A stretch of 64,000 bases of DNA from Thalassobacillus devorans (GTDB lineage: Bacteria; Bacillota; Bacilli; Bacillales; Halobacillaceae), in contig NZ_FXEH01000006.1 in the NCBI RefSeq assembly GCF_900176565.1, positions 682,001 through 746,000 of the forward strand, read 5' to 3'. The notes beneath the pieces are model-generated. The model worked only from the letters and a program-made list of their open reading frames with translations, was not told the DNA's origin and searched no databases. Numbering within the stretch: the stretch's first letter is position 1; every line of letters starts with the position of its first letter. The translations under genes were made by a program, and so were the position numbers. Shown here piece by piece: positions 36,256-43,153 of this stretch.

Positions 36256-36306
36256 AAAACGGTCTCGTACATAGTAGTATCGACCAAATGGGAAGGAGGG
36301 AACAGC

Positions 36307-36597
36307 ATGTTCGAGTTATTATTTGATTTGCCATTAAACTTACATATCTATCTGTTATTTTTAGCGGTGCTGGTCCCGTCTTCCATGTTGTTAGCTGTTC
36401 AGTTTTTGGAAAGTCCGGCCTTTACGAGCGAGCTTTTACATTCAGAAACGGCAGTAGAGCGGACCTTTAGCAAAGGGCAGTTAGCCGCAGCAGTATTACC
36501 GAAGCAGACGCAAGTCTTTTTCATAACAAGGTTTATGAAGCGAAAAGACGCTCCAGATGACGATAACGATGACCATTGCCCTCCTCACACTCGATAG
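36307..36597 (+). CDS. MifM-like leader peptide upstream of yidC2 (candidate translation-arrest sensor)
   Basis: A 96-residue protein with one N-terminal membrane helix (about residues 12-33), a soluble middle, a basic-hydrophobic stretch VFFITRFMKRK (70-80) and an acidic stretch DAPDDDNDD (81-89), ending HCPPHTR. B. subtilis MifM is a membrane-targeted peptide of about the same length whose arrest region also places a basic-hydrophobic part before an acidic one (NDEEDAGS); it stalls ribosomes when membrane insertion is poor and so induces yidC2. Here too the next gene is a YidC-type insertase with its ribosome site in a hairpin. GGAAGGAGGG precedes the ATG. Homology to MifM is inferred from architecture, not from close identity. 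Confidence 0.78.
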   Translation: MFELLFDLPLNLHIYLLFLAVLVPSSMLLAVQFLESPAFTSELLHSETAVERTFSKGQLAAAVLPKQTQVFFITRFMKRKDAPDDDNDDHCPPHTR

Positions 36598-36617
36598 ATT
36601 TTAAATTTGTGAGGAGG
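36580..36617 (+). promoter_or_regulatory. hairpin sequestering the yidC2 ribosome binding site
   Basis: CCTCCTCACA (36580-36589) pairs perfectly with TGTGAGGAGG (36608-36617), a 10-bp stem with an 18-base loop. The whole Shine-Dalgarno sequence GAGGAGG (36611-36617) of yidC2 is inside the stem. The 5' arm is codons 92-95 of the leader peptide, so a ribosome paused at the acidic stretch (codons 84-89) would cover it and free the site. Confidence 0.82.
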
Positions 36618-36623
36618 AAGAAA

Positions 36624-37364
36624 GTGAAACGTTTATTTTTCATAGGAAGTATCGTGCTCGTATTATTGAGTGGTTGTGCCGGTAACGGCCAGGCAGGGAA
36701 TGGTTTCTTAACTCATGTGTTTGTCGACCCATTCACTTTTTTGATTGAAACTACCGCCTCGATTTTTGCTGGAAGTTATGGGGTGGCGATCATCTTAATC
36801 ACCCTGTTAATCAGACTGGTACTTTTGCCATTTATGATGAAGCAGTATAAAAATCAGCGGGAGATGAAGGAAAAAATGACCGGCATGCAGCCGGAATTGG
36901 AAAAAATTCAGGCCAGGATAAAGGAAGAAGATAACCGGGAGAAGCAGATGGAATTACAGCAGGAAATGATGGCTCTTTATAGGAAGCACGGTGTAAACCC
37001 GCTGTCAGCCGGTTGCTTGCCACTGTTGATACAAATGCCAATTCTGATGGGATTTTATTATGCGATCCAAAGCTCACAGGAGATTGCGGTTCATTCGTTC
37101 CTATGGTTCAGTCTGGGAAGCGTGGATATTCCTCTTGCGATTATGGCCGGTGCCATTTACTTTTTACAGTTCAAAGTGCAGCAAAAGTTAATGCCGGTTG
37201 ATCCGGCAAATAATAATCCGATGGTTCGCTGGATGGGGCTAATATCCCCGCTTATGATCCTGGTCATTTCCTTCACCATGCCAGCAGCAATTCCTTTGTA
37301 CTGGGCGATAGGCGGATTATTCCTAACCGGCCAGTCCTGGCTGATGCATAAACTAATCAATTAA
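36624..37364 (+). CDS. yidC2: YidC/OxaA-type membrane protein insertase
   Basis: A 246-residue lipoprotein insertase. The signal peptide ends in the lipobox LLSGC (Cys18). Five membrane helices follow, with the conserved arginine of the hydrophilic groove in ITLLIRLVLLPFMMKQ and the hairpin loop KNQREMKEKMTGMQPELEK. It inserts proteins into the cytoplasmic membrane, alone or with SecYEG. The start is GTG at 36624, six bases after GAGGAGG; the longer frame from 36576 overlaps the leader peptide and is not used. Its leader arrangement implies that it is the inducible paralog (YqjG/YidC2), with a constitutive SpoIIIJ elsewhere. Confidence 0.9.
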   Translation: MKRLFFIGSIVLVLLSGCAGNGQAGNGFLTHVFVDPFTFLIETTASIFAGSYGVAIILITLLIRLVLLPFMMKQYKNQREMKEKMTGMQPELEKIQARIKEEDNREKQMELQQEMMALYRKHGVNPLSAGCLPLLIQMPILMGFYYAIQSSQEIAVHSFLWFSLGSVDIPLAIMAGAIYFLQFKVQQKLMPVDPANNNPMVRWMGLISPLMILVISFTMPAAIPLYWAIGGLFLTGQSWLMHKLIN

Positions 37365-37366
37365 AA

Positions 37367-37396
37367 GAAAGCACGTTACACCCGTAGCGTGCTTTC
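37367..37396 (+). terminator. hairpin after yidC2
   Basis: GAAAGCACGTTAC pairs with GTAGCGTGCTTTC around an ACCC-type loop. No T-run follows, so termination may be partial and the next small gene may be co-transcribed. Confidence 0.55.
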
Positions 37397-37419
37397 AATT
37401 ATAATAGGAGGCAGGTAAT

Positions 37420-37644
37420 ATGTGGATTCTATTGGGATTACTGATATTATTGTTTGCGCCGCTCGCTCTGGTTTTCATTAAAGATAAGCTTGGACTCAAC
37501 AGCAATAAATTTTATGGCGATAAATTGAATAAACATAAGCGAACCTCCAGGGATAAAGCGTATGAAAAAAGTGCCCATTTCACCAACACGATCACCCATC
37601 ATAACCAGGGCGGCAATCACCACCAGGATGGTGGTTTTCACTAG
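37420..37644 (+). CDS. small membrane protein with His-rich tail
   Basis: A 74-residue protein with one N-terminal membrane helix (residues 2-20), a basic middle (KLNKHKRTSRDKAYEK) and a tail with seven His in its last 20 residues (THHNQGGNHHQDGGFH). TAGGAGGCAGGTAAT precedes the ATG. The tail could bind metal; no family recognised. It lies behind yidC2, separated by a hairpin without T-run. Confidence 0.65.
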   Translation: MWILLGLLILLFAPLALVFIKDKLGLNSNKFYGDKLNKHKRTSRDKAYEKSAHFTNTITHHNQGGNHHQDGGFH

Positions 37645-37665
37645 TGCGAAGTTTCCGTAAAATAA

Positions 37666-38721
37666 TTATGTCAACTCAATCCCAAATTTGGCAAGTAAAT
37701 CCTTGAAGGCTGGACGTTCATTCCCATCACGACCGACAACATGCTCAGCGGTCACCAGTGAGTTTAAAACCGCTTCTTCTGTCGCTTCCCCAATCGCCCG
37801 AAAGGCTGTATCGATGTCTTCTTCATGAATCGTCGGGATGGTTAGCGGCTGAGCTGGCTTGTCGTGCGGGATTTTTACAGCAGTTGAAAAGCCGAGGACG
37901 ATATCACCACTGCCATGACCAATCGTCGCTCCTGTCCGGGAGAGCCCGGTAACTGACCGTTTAAGAATCCGGTTCAGCTGCCGCTCGGATACCGGCAAGT
38001 CGGTTGCGACGATTACCATCACCGAACCTTTGTCCTTTTCCTCCCAGGAATCAAGAAGTGCCTGCTTCAACTCCTGGCCGAGAGGTTTTCCATTCACCCT
38101 CAGATCACTTAACATGCCGAAGTTCGATAACACGAGCACCCCCATCGTATATACTCCATGATGTAACTCCATTTGTCGCGACGCTGAACCGATTCCGCCT
38201 TTGAGCGAATAACAAAGCATGCCCCGGCCGGCACCGACGGCTCCTTCTTGAAATTCCGAAGCGGTAGTAGTGAGCGCCTCTAACACATGTTCTTTCTGAA
38301 CAGCCTGGGCTCTGACATCATTCAAAAACATATCGTTGCATTCACCGATGACGGGGTTTACCGTACCGGTCGTCCGTCCGATTTCCGGGTTCTGTTCCAT
38401 CGTAGCTGCAATTAATGCATCGGCCGCCATTCCGACACTTGCGGTATTGGTCAGTACGATCGGTGTCTCGAGCGTTCCGAGCTCATTTACCTGGATGGTT
38501 CCTATTGTTTTTCCGAACCCGTTAATTACGTGGCTGGACGCAATCAATTTTTCTTTAAAAATATTTCCCTGATGGGGAAGGATGGCGGTTACGCCGGTTT
38601 GGATGTCTCCATCACTTAACGTGACGTGCCCGACTGTCACCCCTTCGACATCGGTAATACTATTACGTTTCCCTTGTTTCATTTTTCCGATTTTTACACC
38701 ATAATCTGTCATCCGTTTCAA
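37666..38721 (-). CDS. P1 (S58) family peptidase, DmpA-like
   Basis: A 351-residue N-terminal-nucleophile peptidase. Family features are ITDVEGVTVGHVTLSDGD at the start, NEVGT-like NELGTLETPIVLTNTASVG, and GAGRGMLCYSLKGGIGSASR in the middle, with the self-processing region near ATIGHGSGDIVLGFSTA. DmpA-type enzymes release N-terminal D- or beta-amino acids from peptides and autocleave into two chains. Cytosolic. Convergent with the small His-tailed protein gene, 22 bases apart. Confidence 0.9.
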   Translation of the reverse strand: MKRMTDYGVKIGKMKQGKRNSITDVEGVTVGHVTLSDGDIQTGVTAILPHQGNIFKEKLIASSHVINGFGKTIGTIQVNELGTLETPIVLTNTASVGMAADALIAATMEQNPEIGRTTGTVNPVIGECNDMFLNDVRAQAVQKEHVLEALTTTASEFQEGAVGAGRGMLCYSLKGGIGSASRQMELHHGVYTMGVLVLSNFGMLSDLRVNGKPLGQELKQALLDSWEEKDKGSVMVIVATDLPVSERQLNRILKRSVTGLSRTGATIGHGSGDIVLGFSTAVKIPHDKPAQPLTIPTIHEEDIDTAFRAIGEATEEAVLNSLVTAEHVVGRDGNERPAFKDLLAKFGIELT

Positions 38722-38785
38722 AATCTATCACCAAGCTTTCGAAGTTGAAATGTGAGTTTCATTGTACCATGAAAGGAGAGGAGTG

Positions 38786-39079
38786 ATGGTTATGAAAAAA
38801 ACAGCCACTATTATCAATGCCGTAATCAGTGGGATAGTTGTGTTTATGATTTCTACCTTTTTCGCTGGGGGAGCGATCGGGGAAAATTATACCGACAAGA
38901 CCTTCGTGGCTCCGGAGTTTTTCCTCATTGCGGTAATATGGGGAGTCGGTGTTCTGTTAGGAGCCATATATTTGTGGAAAAATTCGATTTATCTTTTTGT
39001 AGTGTCGATGATCCTTATGTGGTTATCCATTCCACTGGGAATAAGGTTTGCTCGTTATGTTGCATCTGTTTTCGCTTGA
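38786..39079 (+). CDS. hypothetical membrane protein
   Basis: A 98-residue protein with three hydrophobic helices (about residues 7-28, 45-63, 67-90). ATG 38786 is five bases after AAAGGAGAGG; another ATG two codons later is also possible, while the frame start at 38762 has no ribosome site. No family recognised. It is divergent from the P1 peptidase gene with a short gap. Confidence 0.6.
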   Translation: MVMKKTATIINAVISGIVVFMISTFFAGGAIGENYTDKTFVAPEFFLIAVIWGVGVLLGAIYLWKNSIYLFVVSMILMWLSIPLGIRFARYVASVFA

Positions 39080-39155
39080 TTCAGAATTTTTTCATCTTTT
39101 ATCCGAGTAAAGCTTTAAATTGTCAGCAATTAGGCGTACAATGGATAATAATCTA

Positions 39156-39186
39156 AAACCTCCACTTCAGCTGGAGGTACTTTTTT
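39156..39186 (+). terminator. terminator upstream of ilvE
   Basis: CCTCCA pairs with TGGAGG around a 7-base loop and is followed by six T. It probably ends the transcript of the membrane-protein gene. Confidence 0.7.
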
Positions 39187-39276
39187 ATCCAGGGCTTTCG
39201 TCAGGAGTAAGGGGCGAATAGCCAAACTTATTTATCCAACTAACTGAAGAATCTTATCTAATAAGGAGTCATGAAG

Positions 39277-40347
39277 ATGAAAACAGAAGAACTTGTAATC
39301 GTAGAGAGCAAGCATAAGCAGCCGAAACCGAACACCGATCAGATTCCATTCGGCCGAACCTTTACCGACCACATGTTTGTGATGGATTACCATGAAGAAA
39401 AAGGCTGGTATGAACCGCGCATCGTACCTTATGAGCCGTTGACACTGGACCCGGCGGCAATGATTTTCCATTATGGCCAGACGGTTTTCGAAGGATTGAA
39501 AGCCTACCGTTCCGGTGACCGCGTTCTTTTATTCCGTCCGGAAAAGAACCTGGAGCGTCTGAACCGATCCAGCGACCGCTTGAGTATCCCGGCGATTGAT
39601 GAGGAAAAAGTGATGAAGTATTTGGAAGAGTTGATCAGTCTGGAAAAAGACTGGGTACCGGACACCCCGGGTACTTCTTTATATATCCGTCCGTTCATCA
39701 TCGGCACCGAGCCGAATCTATCGGTTGCACCTTCGAAAACGTATAAGCTGATGATTATCCTGTCTCCTGTCGGATCTTACTTTTCCGGCGGCCTGACCCC
39801 GGTAAAAATCCGCGTCGAAGACAAGTTCACCCGCGCGGTCAAAGGCGGTACGGGAATGGCGAAAACAGCCGGGAACTATTCCGCTGCCTACCAGGCCCAG
39901 AAGCAGGCGTATAAAGAAGGAAAAGCGGACGTGCTATGGCTTGATGGCGTCGAGAAGCGTTATATTGAGGAAGTCGGCAGTATGAATATCTTTTTCAAGA
40001 TTGATGGCGAGGTTGTAACCCCGGCATTGAGTGGAAGCATCTTGCAGGGAATCACCCGGATGTCCGTCATCGAACTGCTGGAAAAATGGGGCATAACGGT
40101 TACCGAACGCCGAATCTCTATTGAAGAACTTTACCAATACCACGAAGAAGGAAAACTGGAAGAGGCGTTTGGGACAGGAACAGCTGCCGTCATTTCACCA
40201 GTCGGCGAGTTGAACTGGCTCGGAAAAGAAATGGTAATCAACAACCATGAAATCGGGGAACTATCCCAGAGATTGTATGATACAATTACAGGTATTCAGA
40301 CAGGGAAGCTTGAAGATACCCAAGGGTGGACCGTCGAAGTCAAATAA
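39277..40347 (+). CDS. ilvE: branched-chain amino acid aminotransferase
   Basis: A 356-residue class IV PLP aminotransferase, the length of Bacillus YbgE/YwaA. Signatures: FGRTFTDHMFVMDY, FHYGQTVFEGLKAYR, RLNRSSDRLSIP, the PLP lysine in GGTGMAKTAGNY and EEVGSMNIFFKI. It makes or degrades leucine, isoleucine and valine by exchange with glutamate. ATG 39277 is nine bases after AAGGAG; the ATG two codons upstream is too close. No T-box or other leader element seen. Strong terminator behind. Confidence 0.94.
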   Translation: MKTEELVIVESKHKQPKPNTDQIPFGRTFTDHMFVMDYHEEKGWYEPRIVPYEPLTLDPAAMIFHYGQTVFEGLKAYRSGDRVLLFRPEKNLERLNRSSDRLSIPAIDEEKVMKYLEELISLEKDWVPDTPGTSLYIRPFIIGTEPNLSVAPSKTYKLMIILSPVGSYFSGGLTPVKIRVEDKFTRAVKGGTGMAKTAGNYSAAYQAQKQAYKEGKADVLWLDGVEKRYIEEVGSMNIFFKIDGEVVTPALSGSILQGITRMSVIELLEKWGITVTERRISIEELYQYHEEGKLEEAFGTGTAAVISPVGELNWLGKEMVINNHEIGELSQRLYDTITGIQTGKLEDTQGWTVEVK

Positions 40348-40353
40348 CCGAAG

Positions 40354-40391
40354 AAAATCCTCCTAGCCCTTTTCAGGCTGGAGGATTTTTT
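40354..40391 (+). terminator. terminator after ilvE
   Basis: AAAATCCTCC and AGCC pair with GGCT and GGAGGATTTT, followed by a T-run. Confidence 0.85.
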
Positions 40392-40412
40392 AGTTCCAAT
40401 TCCAGTCTTTAG

Positions 40413-40592
40413 CTATTTAAGCGAACCAAGCATGCGGAACATATTTTCCAGTTCACTTAAAGGAAGGGAAGCCGGATCAGAATCATGTTCATAAAATATC
40501 CCCGCCTCCTGCAGGCTGTCGATGTAATATTTCTTCACTTTTTCCACACCTTCTCTGAGCTCATTCCTTCGCATGATATCAGAACCACTCAT
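40413..40592 (-). CDS. FbpA-like small basic-family protein
   Basis: A 59-residue ORF on the minus strand with a strong ribosome site (AGGAGGTGTGAGGACAC before the ATG). It reads ELREGVEKVKKYYIDSLQEA and LPLSELENMFRMLGSLK, the pattern of the Fur-regulated basic protein A family (LR.AVE..K.YLID.L...GI...LTLSELE). FbpA in B. subtilis acts in the iron-sparing response with FsrA RNA. This copy is not especially basic, and I find no convincing Fur box upstream, so its regulation may differ. Confidence 0.68.
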   Translation of the reverse strand: MSGSDIMRRNELREGVEKVKKYYIDSLQEAGIFYEHDSDPASLPLSELENMFRMLGSLK

Positions 40593-40729
40593 GTGTCCTC
40601 ACACCTCCTGTTTGTTGTCCTATGGCCTTTGCTTACTTCTAAGGTTAAAGCAGTTCCAGCAAGGCTTCATCATTTCTGTAAGATAATCTTCCCCACTATT
40701 TAAGAAAGTCTCTTTAAATCTGACAGTAC

Positions 40730-40779
40730 AATCCTCTCTTCATCCAACTATCCTCGTAGGCAGAGAGGATTTGTTTTTT
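40730..40779 (+). terminator. orphan terminator-like hairpin before the phospholipase D gene
   Basis: AATCCTCTC pairs with GAGAGGATT around a 24-base loop and is followed by TGTTTTTTG. The 320-base gap from 40593 to 40912 has no gene; this hairpin could end a small RNA or attenuate the next gene. Confidence 0.5.
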
Positions 40780-40912
40780 GTAAAAAAGCACTAGTAATGC
40801 TATACCATCGTTGGATTTTTACATTTTCCTAACATTCAAACAGGAACGTATTTTACACTGAATAGGTAGAATTGTAACTTGCAAGAAATAAATTTGAAAA
40901 GGAGTGCTGCAA

Positions 40913-42874
40913 GTGAACAGAATGTTGCCTTTTACAGTAGTAATTGCCATGGTTTTATCCTTTTTCAGCCCGATGGTGGAAGAAGAGAAATCCGCGTATG
41001 CTGCAGGGACAGGCGAGGTTGTTATCAATGAAATTGCCTGGATGGGAACGACGACTAGCTATAATGATGAGTGGATGGAGTTACACAACCAAACGGGCGA
41101 AGCTATCGACGTAACGGGCTGGACGCTGGAAGCCCAGGATGGTACACCCGCAATCGAATTATCAGGGACAATTCCTGCAAACAGCTTTTACATAATGGAG
41201 CGAACGGATGATTCGACTGTTCCTGATACGGAAGCAGATCTGATTTATGCCGGAAGCCTGTCCAATTCCGGAGAAGCACTTGAACTTCGTGATGCTGCCG
41301 GTGATTTAGTCGATGAAGTAGATGCGTGGCACGCAGGAGATAACGATGCCAAGGCATCGATGGAACGACTTCATGCGGAAGGAGAGGGTACCGATCCAGC
41401 GAGTTGGGCAGATGCCACAGCTGAGTATTCGGTTGGTTTTGGAACCCCGAAAGGTGCCAATGGCAGTGAAAACGTCAGCGGCTGTGAGGATAGTCAGGAG
41501 AATTTATCTAATGTTTCTGAATCAGAAGGAGCTATTAACGTTTACTTCAACAAATGCGTCGATCATACCAATGCCCTCGCTGGAAATGAAGCCAATGACA
41601 ACGTCAATCTAGAAGACCGTTTGATTGAACGGTTGAACAGTGCTACGGAAAGTATCGATTTTGCTACTTATGAAATCAACCTTCCGGGAATCGTCGATAC
41701 ATTGGTTGCTAAGGCTGCTGAAGGAGTCGATGTGCGTGTAATCGCCGATGCTAAGGATGCCTCTGACCCGCATTATACCGAGCGTTATAAGACGATGAGG
41801 TTGTATGTAGAAAAAATGGTCCGGGGTGATGATGGAGTAATTGGCACGGCTGATGATATCCACGTTTTCTCGGATTCACCGATGATGGCAGTGGAAGACA
41901 GTACCGCCCGCTCGGAATATGGATTACCGGCTGAGGCCAATGACATTGCGGAAGTGACGGTTGAAATCGGCAACAGCACAGAAACCGGGAGACTGTTTGT
42001 TGAAGCGGAAGAAAAAGACGAAAATGCCTATTATTCACCAGGGAATCAGATGCATAATAAATTTGCCGTAGTCGATGACCGATGGGTATTTACCGGCAGT
42101 TGGAACTTCACCGTGACCGGCTTATATGGTTCCGAGGAAAATAGGCAAGCAGGCATTCTGGATGGTAATCAGCAGCATGTTGTGGAAATCAACTGGCCGG
42201 AGCTTGCCGGAATCTATAAAACTGAGTTCAATGAAATGTGGGGAAGTAATGGAATGGAGCCGGATAAAGCCACCTCGAATTTCAGTACCAGAAAGGTAGA
42301 TAATACCAAACATCAAGTGAATATCAACGGGGTACCTGTGGAAATCTACTTTTCCGCCGGCGATGATGCCGTTGGCCGGATGACGGAATTTGTAAAAAAT
42401 GACGCGGACCTGAATACGTATTTCTCCATTTTTGCCTGGTGTGATCAGGAGCTGGTGGATGAATTAAAGTATAAATGGGAAGGGTCCTATAACGATAGGG
42501 AAGGTTCTTTGACCGGTTTTGATATAAAAGGGGTGTTTGACACCAGTTTCTGGAATCAGTGGTGGTCTGCCAGTGTAGACATGACAGGAAGAACTGCTTC
42601 CCAGGAAAGCGACAACAACCCGAACACCCGCTGGGCCAACCCGGCACCGGTGTATAAAGATGCTGAGTCCCGCAAGCTTCATAGCAAAACGATGCTGATC
42701 GATGCAGATACGGAGAGTGATCCGACGGTTATTGTCGGGTCGACCAACTGGAGCAACAATGGTAATAATATCAATGACGAAAACATGCTGTTCATTCATG
42801 ATGAAGCAATAACCAATCAATTCCTACAAGAATTCCACGCCCGCTACGAACAGGCAGGCGGCACCATGCAGTAA
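40913..42874 (+). CDS. secreted lamin-tail-domain / phospholipase D-like protein
   Basis: A 653-residue exported protein. The signal peptide ends near AYAAGTGE. Residues about 33-155 form a lamin tail (LTD) domain (VVINEIAWMGTTTSYNDEWMELHN, LTGWTL-like VTGWTLEAQDG, EALELRDAAGD). Two HKD modules follow: HNKFAVVDDRWVFTGSWNFT (about residue 380-399) and HSKTMLIDAD...VGSTNWSNNG (about 598-625), which together form a PLD active site. Likely an extracellular nuclease or phosphodiesterase. GTG 40913 is chosen eight bases after AAAAGGAG. No neighbours suggest a pathway. Confidence 0.88.
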   Translation: MNRMLPFTVVIAMVLSFFSPMVEEEKSAYAAGTGEVVINEIAWMGTTTSYNDEWMELHNQTGEAIDVTGWTLEAQDGTPAIELSGTIPANSFYIMERTDDSTVPDTEADLIYAGSLSNSGEALELRDAAGDLVDEVDAWHAGDNDAKASMERLHAEGEGTDPASWADATAEYSVGFGTPKGANGSENVSGCEDSQENLSNVSESEGAINVYFNKCVDHTNALAGNEANDNVNLEDRLIERLNSATESIDFATYEINLPGIVDTLVAKAAEGVDVRVIADAKDASDPHYTERYKTMRLYVEKMVRGDDGVIGTADDIHVFSDSPMMAVEDSTARSEYGLPAEANDIAEVTVEIGNSTETGRLFVEAEEKDENAYYSPGNQMHNKFAVVDDRWVFTGSWNFTVTGLYGSEENRQAGILDGNQQHVVEINWPELAGIYKTEFNEMWGSNGMEPDKATSNFSTRKVDNTKHQVNINGVPVEIYFSAGDDAVGRMTEFVKNDADLNTYFSIFAWCDQELVDELKYKWEGSYNDREGSLTGFDIKGVFDTSFWNQWWSASVDMTGRTASQESDNNPNTRWANPAPVYKDAESRKLHSKTMLIDADTESDPTVIVGSTNWSNNGNNINDENMLFIHDEAITNQFLQEFHARYEQAGGTMQ

Positions 42875-42880
42875 AACCAA

Positions 42881-42930
42881 AAGCAGCACCCCGGGACATC
42901 CAGAAACTGGCGGACCTGGGGTGCTGCTTT
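42881..42930 (+). terminator. terminator after the phospholipase D-like gene
   Basis: AAGCAGCACCCCGGG pairs with CCTGGGGTGCTGCTT around a long loop and ends in TTT. A closely related hairpin lies on the far side of array F. Confidence 0.75.
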
Positions 42931-42934
42931 GCTG

Positions 42935-43083
42935 GACAAATTTTTCTTATACTAGACCACGCTGGCGGGATACTAGACAATTCAGGAAGTTTATTAGACA
43001 TCCTGGAAAGGATACTAGCCACTTTTGGAAATTTACTAGACAGAATGAAAAATTTACTAGACAAACAATGCGTATACTAGACA
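42935..43083. repeat. phased repeat array F (word TACTAGACA, 21-bp period)
   Basis: Eight units; the C of the GAC core is at 42937, 42957, 42978, 42999, 43020, 43041, 43062 and 43082. Five consecutive steps are exactly 21. The word is the reverse complement of array B. In one frame the units read (I/L)LDxxxx heptads (for example LLDRMKN, LLDKQCV) but no start codon precedes. The array lies between two hairpin terminators of convergent genes. Confidence 0.87.
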
Positions 43084-43105
43084 CCATACAAGCATCAAAC
43101 AAAGT

Positions 43106-43142
43106 CACCCCGGGACATCCAATATCTGGAGGACCCGGGGTG
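43106..43142 (-). terminator. terminator-like hairpin after the CoA-transferase gene
   Basis: CACCCCGGG pairs with CCCGGGGTG around a 19-base loop. The tail on the minus strand is only moderately T-rich. Confidence 0.55.
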
Positions 43143-43153
43143 TTGCTTGTAGT

